Of a stretch of DNA of 64,000 bases, positions 1 through 6,901 are shown piece by piece (position 1 is the first letter of the stretch; every line of letters starts with the position of its first letter). The DNA is from Flavisolibacter ginsengisoli DSM 18119 (GTDB taxonomy: Bacteria > Bacteroidota > Bacteroidia > Chitinophagales > Chitinophagaceae): contig NZ_FQUU01000021.1 of NCBI RefSeq assembly GCF_900129295.1, forward strand, positions 1-64,000, written 5' to 3'. Under the pieces are notes generated by a model. That model made no database searches. It was not told the origin of the DNA and saw nothing but the letters and a program-made list of their open reading frames with translations. Made by a program: the position numbers and the translations under genes.

Positions 1-119
1 GTCATTTGTTTAAACCCTTCAGGATCGTTTTTAATTGAGATGTGTGAATGACACTCATGGCTGAACAGATCAATAGTTTTTTTGGAGAGGTCGGCTCCGA
101 TGATGTGTTGAACTTTCAT
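1..119 (-). CDS. IS110-family transposase, N-terminal part (runs off window)
   Basis: The reverse strand from an ATG at 117-119 encodes MKVQHIIGADLSKKTIDLF followed by a segment with NDPEGFKQ. This is the start of the RNase H-like DEDD domain of IS110-family transposases, where the first catalytic Asp lies in a G-x-D-x-S-K-K-T-x-D motif (here D10 followed by LSKKT). About 39 codons are visible; the rest lies left of the window. The family recombines DNA with a DEDD nuclease plus a C-terminal serine domain, guided by a structured RNA made from the element's non-coding end. Whether the copy is intact cannot be judged. The assignment to the family is firm from the motif, but the subgroup (IS110 or IS1111) is not settled by this fragment. 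Confidence 0.82.
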   Translation of the reverse strand, partial: MKVQHIIGADLSKKTIDLFSHECHSHISIKNDPEGFKQM

Positions 120-330
120 AGCTTTGCTTTTAGAAGTAAACAAATCAAGGTTGCCAAGCCTAAGACCTTTAATTAGTCTTTTAGGACTTAGAATTCTAAC
201 TAGGCCTTGACAACCGTGGAGAGGAGAGTGAGGACTAATACGCAAATAAGACCCTCGGTCTATTCCTTTGCAAAGTTCACCTCACTTTCCTTCCACAAAA
301 TTCTTAATCTTTCTTCTCTCTGCTATTCTA
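120..330 (-). ncRNA. Candidate IS110 bridge RNA / non-coding left end
   Basis: No gene is seen between the transposase start and the repeat at 365. Just upstream of the transposase the sequence is strongly foldable: 149-160 (GGTTGCCAAGCC) pairs with 203-215 (GGCCTTGACAACC) with one mismatch and one bulge, and an alternative inner hairpin pairs 156-166 with 176-189. In IS110-group elements the bridge RNA is encoded at the end upstream of the transposase and transcribed in the same direction, which fits this position. Boundaries are guesses; the right limit of the element is not visible because IS110 elements lack clear terminal inverted repeats. A 10-bp palindrome CTTTGCAAAG lies at 266-275. 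Confidence 0.35.
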
Positions 331-364
331 TTATGTCTATGAACTAATATTAACCTAAAGGATC

Positions 365-447
365 CTTTGCGAACATCTTTGCACTCTTTGCGTTACTGAG
401 TATCGCAAAGTGCGCAGAGAGAGAAGCCACGCAAAGAATACGCAAAG
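365..447. repeat. CTTTGCR / CGCAAAG palindromic intergenic repeat
   Basis: Three copies of CTTTGCR (365-371, 377-383, 386-392) are followed by three copies of its complement CGCAAAG (404-410, 430-436, 441-447), so the segment is an imperfect long palindrome able to fold into a hairpin. Similar CGCAAAG-rich spacers are, to my knowledge, dispersed in many Bacteroidota genomes, but only this copy is in the window. Function unknown. Confidence 0.5.
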
Positions 448-577
448 GGATACTGATTAACCACAAATCCATAAACCTTTAACTGTCTCATCTTCTGTTT
501 TTTTCAACTTATTAAGGAGTCAACTTTGTAAATTTACTTTAGACTTATCCCTCTTTATACTGCTAAATAAAGATCTT

Positions 578-2326
578 ATGAGATCAATTCTGAATTGCCT
601 GCTTCCATTCCTTGTACTAACTGTTTTGCCTGGTACAGGCATAGCCCAGGAAAATCATAATGCTCAACAGGATGAAAGAAAATGGTGGAAGGAAGCCGTC
701 GTATACCAGGTCTATCCGAGGAGTTTTAAGGATAGTGATGGCGATGGGATAGGTGATCTGAAGGGCATCATTTCAAAGCTTGATTATATCAAAAGTCTTG
801 GAGTGAATACGGTGTGGCTGAATCCTATTTATAGTTCTCCCAATGATGATAATGGATACGATGTAAGTGATTACCGCAACATCATGAAAGACTTTGGAAC
901 AATGGCAGACTTTGATGCCCTGCTGAAAGGAATGCATGACAGGGGTATAAAACTGGTAATGGACCTTGTGGTGAATCACAGCAGTGATGAACATGAATGG
1001 TTTAAACAAAGCCGGAGTTCCAGGAGCAATCCTTACCGTAATTATTACCATTGGTGGAATGCGGAAAACGGAAAGCCTCCCTACCGGTATAGCCTGTTCG
1101 ATATCAACCATGATGCATGGATGTATGATTCGCTGACCAACGCCTATTACCTGCATTATTTTTCCAGGAAGCAGCCTGACCTTAACTGGGAAAACCCTAA
1201 ACTGCGCAGCGAGGTATATAATATTATGAAGTTTTGGGCAGACAAGGGTATTGATGGTTTCCGCCTGGATGCTTTCCAGTTTGCAGCCAAGGACACAACA
1301 TTCCCTGCATTTCCCAAAGGATTTGAAAAGAATTTCATTCTCTATTATGCCATGCAGGGCAACCTTCATGGCTACCTGCAGGAGATGCACCAAGAGGTAT
1401 TAAGCAAGTATGATGTAATGAGTGTGGCAGAGGGCGCAGGTAATTCATTCGAAGATGCGCATAACCTTGTGGATGCTGATCGCCATGAATTGAATATGGC
1501 CTATGCCTTTGAAGGCGTCGACATAGCTAAGCCGCAAGGCTATAGCCTCCTGCATTTCAAAGAAGTCTTCAGCCGGTGGGATAGTGCCTTTGCCAATGCA
1601 GGGTGGCTGTCCATTTTCCTGGCCAACCATGACCAGGCAAGACTTGTAAGCCGCTTTGGTAATGATGATCCAAAATTCAGGGAAGGTTCTGCCAAAATGC
1701 TGGCAACTTTTATAATGACCATGAGAGGGACACCTTATTATTACAATGGTGATGAACTGGGGATGACCAATGCAAACTTTTCTTCCATAAATGATTACCG
1801 GGATATGCCTGTATTAAACGAGTACAAGCACCAGGAGAATATTGGTGGTGATATGGAAAAGTTTATGAAGTTCACAAAAGCTACCAGCCGTGATAACAGC
1901 CGTACTCCGTTTCAGTGGGATAATACAAAGAATGCAGGGTTTAGTGTAGGAACGCCCTGGATAAAAGTGAATCCGAATTATACCAGCATCAATGCAGCAG
2001 CACAGGAAAAAGATCCCAATAGCTGCCTGAACTATTTTAGAAGCTTATTGAAACTGCGCGCTGCAAATATTCCTGTGCTCGTATATGGGAAATATACCTT
2101 GCTGGATAAAAACAATCCGCATGTTTATGCTTATGTAAGAGAAAACTCAGGAGAAAAATTACTGGTACTACTAAACTTTTCTGCATCCAATGCCCAGGCT
2201 GTTCTTCCGCGGATGACAGGGAGACCAGAATTATTATTGTCAAACTATAAGCAGCCCCCACAGTTTGACAAGACTTATTCAAAGATTACTTTGAAAGCTT
2301 ACGAGGCTGCTGTTTTCAAATTATAA
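578..2326 (+). CDS. Secreted GH13 alpha-glucosidase / oligo-1,6-glucosidase
   Basis: A 582-residue glycoside hydrolase family 13 enzyme, predicted to cleave alpha-glucosidic bonds of short malto- or isomalto-oligosaccharides. An N-terminal signal peptide (residues 1-23, ending GIAQ) points to the periplasm or cell surface. The family motifs are in order: YQVYPRSFKDSDGDGIGDL (43-61), DLVVNHSS (129-136), GFRLDAF with nucleophile D231, AEG with acid/base E285, and NHDQ with D352. RTPFQW, typical of oligo-1,6-glucosidases and trehalulose/sucrose isomerase relatives, is also present. Length matches the family. It stands alone, with no SusC/SusD pair next to it, so a dedicated polysaccharide locus is not indicated. 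The exact linkage specificity cannot be read from sequence. Confidence 0.93.
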   Translation: MRSILNCLLPFLVLTVLPGTGIAQENHNAQQDERKWWKEAVVYQVYPRSFKDSDGDGIGDLKGIISKLDYIKSLGVNTVWLNPIYSSPNDDNGYDVSDYRNIMKDFGTMADFDALLKGMHDRGIKLVMDLVVNHSSDEHEWFKQSRSSRSNPYRNYYHWWNAENGKPPYRYSLFDINHDAWMYDSLTNAYYLHYFSRKQPDLNWENPKLRSEVYNIMKFWADKGIDGFRLDAFQFAAKDTTFPAFPKGFEKNFILYYAMQGNLHGYLQEMHQEVLSKYDVMSVAEGAGNSFEDAHNLVDADRHELNMAYAFEGVDIAKPQGYSLLHFKEVFSRWDSAFANAGWLSIFLANHDQARLVSRFGNDDPKFREGSAKMLATFIMTMRGTPYYYNGDELGMTNANFSSINDYRDMPVLNEYKHQENIGGDMEKFMKFTKATSRDNSRTPFQWDNTKNAGFSVGTPWIKVNPNYTSINAAAQEKDPNSCLNYFRSLLKLRAANIPVLVYGKYTLLDKNNPHVYAYVRENSGEKLLVLLNFSASNAQAVLPRMTGRPELLLSNYKQPPQFDKTYSKITLKAYEAAVFKL

Positions 2327-2370
2327 TGCTTTCGGATATTAAGTTGTATGCAACCTAACTGGTAACCATT

Positions 2371-2450
2371 GGCAGGTTTGGTTATTGCAATGGGAATACA
2401 TGAATACAGTAATGCTTTTGCAAGCATGCATATTTAATGATCAACCTGCC
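2371..2450 (+). other. Nested inverted repeats in the leader of the channel gene
   Basis: GGCAGGTT at 2371-2378 is the complement of AACCTGCC at 2443-2450, and inside it ATGCTT (2412-2417) pairs with AAGCAT (2422-2427) across a 4-base loop. The structure ends six bases before the ATG of the channel gene, so it could affect its translation, but no known riboswitch class was recognised. Confidence 0.3.
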
Positions 2451-2455
2451 AGTAT

Positions 2456-3220
2456 ATGCAACAGTTAAACCGGGAGAGAAATAAGCTGGTAACATCAATT
2501 GATAAATTACTGGATGGCCCAATGATCTTCCTTGGGTTTGTCTGGCTCATCTTGCTGGTAATAGAATTGGTTTGGGGATTGAATAAGTCAATGGAGTACC
2601 TCAGCCTTACTATATGGGTAGTATTTATTATTGACTTTGCTATAAAATTTTTCCTGGCTACGTCTAAAATTCATTTTCTTAAGCGTAATTGGCTAACCGC
2701 CATTTCTCTACTGATCCCGGCCTTAAGAATTTTTCGCATTTTCAGGATAGTCAGGTTATTAAGAGGTTTGCGGGGCATTCGGCTGGTGCGGATAGTTTCT
2801 TCGCTCAACAGGGGCATGAAGAGCCTGGGTGCTACCATGAAGAGAAGGGCCTTTGGCTATGTGGTGATACTTTCTATTGTGGTCACTTTTGCTGGTGCTG
2901 CAGGTATGTATGGAATGGAACATCCTAACCCGGGTTTTGAGAACTATGGTATGGCGCTGTGGTGGACAGCCATGCGGGTCATCACTGCGGGTAGTGATTT
3001 CTGGCCTGCCACGCCGGAGGGAAGAGGCCTGGCATTCCTGCTTTCACTTTTTGGTTATGCTATTTTTGGATATGTAACTGCAACACTTGCCACCTTTTTT
3101 ATTGGAAGGGATGCTGAAGAAAAAGACACACCCATAGTTGGTGTGAAAGACATCAATCAATTAAGAAATGATATTGCCGAACTAACCAGTGTGGTCAGGG
3201 AACTGCAAAAAAAGTCATAG
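2456..3220 (+). CDS. Voltage-gated-type ion channel with atypical pore
   Basis: A 254-residue six-transmembrane channel of the ion_trans type in the inner membrane. S1-S3 hydrophobic segments occupy roughly 22-70. The S4 sensor is very regular: Arg at 91, 94, 97, 100, 103, 106, 109 and 112, eight in strict steps of three. S5 is about 133-152, the pore loop about 165-185 and S6 about 191-216. The pore reads RVITAGSDFWP (174-184) where potassium channels carry TVGYG, so ion selectivity is uncertain; related bacterial proteins with GSEYWP-like loops are known. The C-terminus (about 230-252) looks like a short coiled coil, suggesting oligomer assembly. No partner gene is adjacent. A K+ or non-selective cation channel is the likeliest role. 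Confidence 0.85.
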   Translation: MQQLNRERNKLVTSIDKLLDGPMIFLGFVWLILLVIELVWGLNKSMEYLSLTIWVVFIIDFAIKFFLATSKIHFLKRNWLTAISLLIPALRIFRIFRIVRLLRGLRGIRLVRIVSSLNRGMKSLGATMKRRAFGYVVILSIVVTFAGAAGMYGMEHPNPGFENYGMALWWTAMRVITAGSDFWPATPEGRGLAFLLSLFGYAIFGYVTATLATFFIGRDAEEKDTPIVGVKDINQLRNDIAELTSVVRELQKKS

Positions 3221-3271
3221 CAGGTATTGTTGTTTACCGTTAGTATAAACATCAATGCCAACACCTGCTAT
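3217..3271. terminator. Hairpin between convergent channel and copper-protein genes
   Basis: ATAGCAGGT (3217-3225, overlapping the channel stop codon) pairs with ACCTGCTAT (3263-3271), with an inner GTTTA/TAAAC stem. It sits between convergent genes and may end both transcripts, but there is no clear T tract, so this is tentative. Confidence 0.35.
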
Positions 3272-3292
3272 TAGCGTATATTATTGGTTTTT

Positions 3293-3622
3293 CTATGACA
3301 TTTTTCTGCACTCCTGTGCGCACATCTTACATGCTTCAGCACATTCTTTACAATGTTCTGTATGGTGCTTACTACATTCTGCTGCACATTTGTCGCAAAG
3401 GTCCGCGCATATATTACACATATCTTTTGCTTTCTCACTGCCGAGGCTCATTAATTGTGCTGCTGCATAACAGGCAGCTGCACATTCCATATCCAATTGA
3501 ATGCAACCTGCCATCATTTTTACATCTTGCTCCTGTGTGCAGGATGAAGCGCAATGGTTGCAGATAGCTGCACACCGCAGGCATGCTTCAATACAGGTCT
3601 TGTAAGTATGATATCCCTTCAT
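3293..3622 (-). CDS. Cys-rich four-helix-bundle copper storage protein (Csp-like)
   Basis: A 109-residue protein with 19 cysteines (about 17%), spaced mostly as CxxC and CxxxC along predicted helices (for example C10, C14, C17, C21, C24, C28, then C69, C72, C76, C79, C83 and C91, C94, C98, C101, C105). This is the pattern of the DUF326/Csp copper storage family, in which the cysteines line the core of a four-helix bundle and hold many Cu(I) ions. There is no signal peptide, which suggests the cytosolic Csp3 type rather than the exported Csp1 type. The ATG start is clear and the gene stands alone on its strand. Copper is inferred from the family; no copper exporter or regulator is next to it. 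Confidence 0.85.
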   Translation of the reverse strand: MKGYHTYKTCIEACLRCAAICNHCASSCTQEQDVKMMAGCIQLDMECAAACYAAAQLMSLGSEKAKDMCNICADLCDKCAAECSKHHTEHCKECAEACKMCAQECRKMS

Positions 3623-3723
3623 TTCATTCGGTTTAAGTCTACTTAAGTAACAATAATCTTACCATTAGGTTTGCTCTGCCTGCTTTTATTTTCTGTATAA
3701 TTGAAATGCGTTAATCTTGTGGA

Positions 3724-4770
3724 TTGGTGAAAGCAACTGGTACAATACAATTGATAGTTGATGAGGTCAGGCACAGCGGAAAGGGGGTCAGGTTATTTTA
3801 TTTCACTAATGAAAGCAGCAAGGCCATCCATTATAAAGCAGGGCAATACCTTACATTAATTTTGAGTGAGGATCAGTCAGAAATCCGAAGATCTTATTCA
3901 TTGTGCTCCACGCCAGGTGTCGACCAGCGGTTATGCATTGGCGTGAAAAGAATAGATAATGGTACATTTTCACGTTACCTGTATGATGAAGTGAAGGCTG
4001 GGAACAATTTACTGACTGTTGGGCCAGGTGGTGTATTTGTATTGCCTGGTGATATCAAAAACTTCAAGCAAATATATTTTTTTGCGGCTGGTAGTGGCAT
4101 CGTGCCTGTTTATTCATTACTGAAAGCCTGCCTCTATCAACATGCAGAACTCCAGGTAATACTTATTTATAGTAATAGCGCCCCTGAAACTGCCATGTTC
4201 CTGGAAGAATTACAACAATTGCAAAATGAGTTTCCGGGTCGATTGTTGATCGAGTTCCTGTTCAGCAACTCTCAAAACCTGCTGAAGGCAAGGCTTCACC
4301 CTGACCTGCTAAGAGGTATTGTACATGGTCATTCCAAAGAAAATGAATCCGCTTCTCTTTATTATATATGTGGACCGGAAGCGTACATGCGCCTGTGCAT
4401 TTTTACTCTGCGAGCAATGGGTGTACCTGCTGCCCTCATAAAAAAGGAAATATTTCATACATATAAGACTGTACCGAAAATTGATCCACCGGATAAGGCA
4501 ACACATGAAGTAACAATATTTGCAGGCCCTGTAATGCATAAGATCAGGGCGGAATACCCCTTTAGTATTTTGCAGTCGGCCCGCAAGGCTGGATTGTCAT
4601 TGCCTTATAGTTGCGATGCCGGCCGTTGTGGTAATTGCCTGGCTAAATGCACAAGCGGAAAGGTGTGGATGTCTTATAATGAAGTATTGACAGACAGGGA
4701 ATTAGCAGAAGGATATATCCTTACCTGTACCGGGCATGCTGTTGAGGGTGATGTTACCATCGTAATTTAG
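3724..4770 (+). CDS. Flavin/2Fe-2S oxidoreductase (PaaE-like ferredoxin-NADP reductase)
   Basis: A 348-residue three-domain electron-transfer protein: an FAD-binding barrel (about 1-105, RSYS at 56-59), an NAD(P)-binding domain (GSGIVPV at 123-129, CGPEAYM at 216-222) and a C-terminal plant-type 2Fe-2S domain with C297, C302, C305 and C335. This order matches the reductase subunits of ring hydroxylases and PaaE. It passes electrons from NAD(P)H to an oxygenase or desaturase. No oxygenase gene is adjacent, so it may serve the distant sterol-desaturase-type protein at 55814, which is only a guess. There is no in-frame ATG: an in-frame TAA lies at 3712-3714, so translation must begin at TTG 3724 or GTG 3727. 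Its stop overlaps the convergent VOC gene by four bases. Confidence 0.85.
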   Translation: MVKATGTIQLIVDEVRHSGKGVRLFYFTNESSKAIHYKAGQYLTLILSEDQSEIRRSYSLCSTPGVDQRLCIGVKRIDNGTFSRYLYDEVKAGNNLLTVGPGGVFVLPGDIKNFKQIYFFAAGSGIVPVYSLLKACLYQHAELQVILIYSNSAPETAMFLEELQQLQNEFPGRLLIEFLFSNSQNLLKARLHPDLLRGIVHGHSKENESASLYYICGPEAYMRLCIFTLRAMGVPAALIKKEIFHTYKTVPKIDPPDKATHEVTIFAGPVMHKIRAEYPFSILQSARKAGLSLPYSCDAGRCGNCLAKCTSGKVWMSYNEVLTDRELAEGYILTCTGHAVEGDVTIVI

Positions 4771-5174
4771 GGTTGGATACCAGGTGCCAGTGGCTCTATA
4801 AGATCCCACAGGTTGCCATACAGATCTTCAAATACCAACACCTTCCCATAAGGTTCTGTAAGAGGTCCCCTATGAATCTTTATATTTTGTTTCACCAGGT
4901 TCTCAAAATCCCTTTGCAAATTGTCTGTGTGCAGGAACAGGAAGACCCTACCGCCCGTTTGATTTCCGACCCTGCTTCTTTGTTCTTCATTGGCAGCCCT
5001 GGCAAGCAACAGCCTGCAGCCTGTTGAACCATTGGGTTGTACCACCACCCATCTTTTTGTTTCAGTTAGTGGCGTGTCTTCAACAAGGATAAAGTTTAGT
5101 TTCCGCGTGAAAAATTCAATGGCTTCATCATAATCATGTACCAGCAAAGAGAGTTGGGCAATTGATTGTTGCAT
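4767..5174 (-). CDS. VOC (glyoxalase/bleomycin resistance fold) family protein
   Basis: A 135-residue single-domain VOC protein. The pattern LSLLVHDYDEAIEFFTRKL near the N-terminus and VFEDLYGNLWDLIEP near the C-terminus are the two beta-alpha-beta-beta-beta halves of the fold, with likely metal-ligand positions in strand 1 (H13 region) and the terminal E. Such proteins are metal-dependent lyases, isomerases, dioxygenases or binding proteins; the substrate cannot be inferred. It runs convergent with and overlaps the reductase gene. It has the length and divergence of the widespread VOC extradiol-dioxygenase-like group annotated in many Bacteroidota. Confidence 0.82.
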   Translation of the reverse strand: MQQSIAQLSLLVHDYDEAIEFFTRKLNFILVEDTPLTETKRWVVVQPNGSTGCRLLLARAANEEQRSRVGNQTGGRVFLFLHTDNLQRDFENLVKQNIKIHRGPLTEPYGKVLVFEDLYGNLWDLIEPLAPGIQP

Positions 5175-5231
5175 AATATGAAGATACCGGGATAATTAAC
5201 ATAATAGGGGATGGGGCATCTATATAGCAGA

Positions 5232-6077
5232 TCAGCTTACAACCAATTGTTGTTGGAGATGCCTTGCTGCCTCATTAAAAAAATTGGGAAGCAGGTGTGC
5301 ATAGGTATACATTATCTTCTCAGGATCATTTAGTTGTTCAACCATGTTTTGCCATTTTTCAAAACCATAGTTTTCTACTACCGTTTTCTTTTTTTCTTCT
5401 GTTTGCAGGTACATGCTCATGCCTTCTGCATCAGCCTCGGGATGAAACTGGGTACCCACCATATACTCATTGAAGCGAACACCCATGATGGCCTGGGCAT
5501 AGGGTACATGAGGGCGATATTTTTCAATGCAAAGTATTTCAGCCCCGATCATTTTAAGTTTATTGAAATCGGGTAGGGTAACCTGCCAGTCACGGCTATC
5601 AACAACGTAGAAAGGATCATTTAAACCTGCGAAAACGGGGTCCTTCTGGCCTTCCAGGGTAACATGTACCGGAAAAACTCCGAAGGCTGTTGACTTCCTT
5701 TTACTGATATCCCCAATGCCATAGTAGCGACTTACCAACTGGAAGGAATGACAAATAAAGAATACGAACTTTTTATTAGGATTAGCAGGATTGTTGTTCC
5801 ATTGCTCTACTTGTTCCAGCCAGGTGAAATACCCTGTATCCCATGCCTGGCCTTCGCTTTCCATAGGGCTGCCAGGCCCACCACTTGAGATATACATATC
5901 ATAGGAAAGATCGGGGAACTCCTGGTTCAGGCGCACTTCAAACTCATCAAAAACCACATTGCTGTTACTATATACTGCCCATTGTTTAATGATTTCTCTT
6001 AAACACCTCATCCCCTGGTTTGGATGCCCTTCATATAAATCCAAAATAGCGATCCTTATTGTGCTTCCTTTTTTCAT
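5232..6077 (-). CDS. Class I glutamine amidotransferase (GMP synthase-like)
   Basis: A 281-residue cytosolic protein with the class I (triad) glutaminase fold. SGGPGSP (65-71) forms the oxyanion region, FFICHSFQL carries the nucleophile C109, and QFHPEAD supplies H212 and E214. The nucleophile elbow is CHSFQ where trpG/guaA types have CxGxQ, so the protein is a divergent stand-alone member. Such domains release ammonia from glutamine for a partner. No GMP-synthase ATPase follows. An ATP-grasp ligase and a YbdK-type ligase lie 6-8 kb away on the same strand and are possible users. The start is ATG at 6075-6077 rather than the upstream TTG, because it gives the usual MKK-x-IRIAILDLYEG start. 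Confidence 0.84.
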   Translation of the reverse strand: MKKGSTIRIAILDLYEGHPNQGMRCLREIIKQWAVYSNSNVVFDEFEVRLNQEFPDLSYDMYISSGGPGSPMESEGQAWDTGYFTWLEQVEQWNNNPANPNKKFVFFICHSFQLVSRYYGIGDISKRKSTAFGVFPVHVTLEGQKDPVFAGLNDPFYVVDSRDWQVTLPDFNKLKMIGAEILCIEKYRPHVPYAQAIMGVRFNEYMVGTQFHPEADAEGMSMYLQTEEKKKTVVENYGFEKWQNMVEQLNDPEKIMYTYAHLLPNFFNEAARHLQQQLVVS

Positions 6078-6160
6078 GGGCGGCAAACTTAGTCATTTGA
6101 GTCTAAAGGAAGTGCAAATCCTTTGCCACAGGGCTTATCAACAAGTCAGCTTAAAAAACA

Positions 6161-6192
6161 AAGGTCTTTACCCATTTGGGGGAAAAGACCTT
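6161..6192 (-). terminator. Intrinsic terminator after the SGNH hydrolase operon
   Basis: Read on the reverse strand, AAGGTCTTTTCCC pairs with GGGTAAAGACCTT across a short loop and is followed by TGTTTTTT (left of 6161). It ends the amidase-amidohydrolase-SGNH transcript before the amidotransferase gene. Confidence 0.75.
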
Positions 6193-6215
6193 CTAAATTG
6201 ATGAGAAACAAGAAA

Positions 6216-6896
6216 CTATTTAATATAGCTTTTATGAAGTGCGTCATACATTTTGCCTGCAACGAAATTATTGCCAGCTGCATTTAAATGCACTCCATCA
6301 GTGGTAAGTATGCCTCTATCCTTGTTTTCGGGATTGTTGGTTTTAAGGTAGTCCATAAAATCTTTCCTTAAGTCTACCAGGGTGCAATTATTCTTTGCAG
6401 CAAGGTTCCTGATGATGGACGCGTACCTGTTCAGATCACCATCCATCTCATTGCTGCAATCTGATCTTTCACCAATAGCCGCCGGAGTAGTAAGTAATAC
6501 GGTAATATTTCTTTCTTTGAACTTCCTGATGAGTGCTTCATAGAACTTTTCGAACTTATCAGGATCTGTCCCTGTTTGTGCCAGCTTTTTATGCCATACA
6601 TCATTTACACCTACCCATATCACAACAGCATCTGGTTTCTTAGACAGTACATCATCTTCAAGCCTTAGGTACAGGTCATATACTTTGTTGCCTCCTATGC
6701 CTGCTCCAATTAATTCATAATTCTTATCCAGGTTCTTATCTTTGAACAGCTGCCCCAACCTGGTGATATAACCCTCGGGTTGCACACCCATTTCAGTGAT
6801 TGAATCACCAAAGAACACGATCTTCTTTTTTGTTTGCATAGTAAAGCTGCAGATAATAATAGTAAGAGTAATTAAAAAAGCGAACTTCATTTTCAT
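6216..6896 (-). CDS. Secreted SGNH/GDSL-family hydrolase
   Basis: A 226-residue exported esterase-type hydrolase. A hydrophobic signal segment covers residues 3-19. SGNH blocks are in order: FGDSIT with nucleophile S32, GIGGN with oxyanion G69/N70 region, GVND (96-99) and DGVHLN with D200 and H203. Family members remove acyl or acetyl groups from lipids, sugars or peptidoglycan; substrate is unknown here. It begins 5 bases after the stop of the amidohydrolase gene, so the two are almost surely cotranscribed and probably act on the same exported substrate. A strong terminator follows. Confidence 0.88.
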   Translation of the reverse strand: MKMKFAFLITLTIIICSFTMQTKKKIVFFGDSITEMGVQPEGYITRLGQLFKDKNLDKNYELIGAGIGGNKVYDLYLRLEDDVLSKKPDAVVIWVGVNDVWHKKLAQTGTDPDKFEKFYEALIRKFKERNITVLLTTPAAIGERSDCSNEMDGDLNRYASIIRNLAAKNNCTLVDLRKDFMDYLKTNNPENKDRGILTTDGVHLNAAGNNFVAGKMYDALHKSYIK

Positions 6897-6901
6897 AGTA
6901 T

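Noticed and set aside
773-1393. 206-codon open frame antisense to the GH13 gene
   Set aside because: It overlaps a clear enzyme gene completely and its protein has no domain; it reflects codon bias on the other strand.
3295-3567. 90-codon forward frame opposite the Cys-rich gene
   Set aside because: The reverse-strand protein has the unmistakable Csp cysteine pattern; the forward frame is its shadow.
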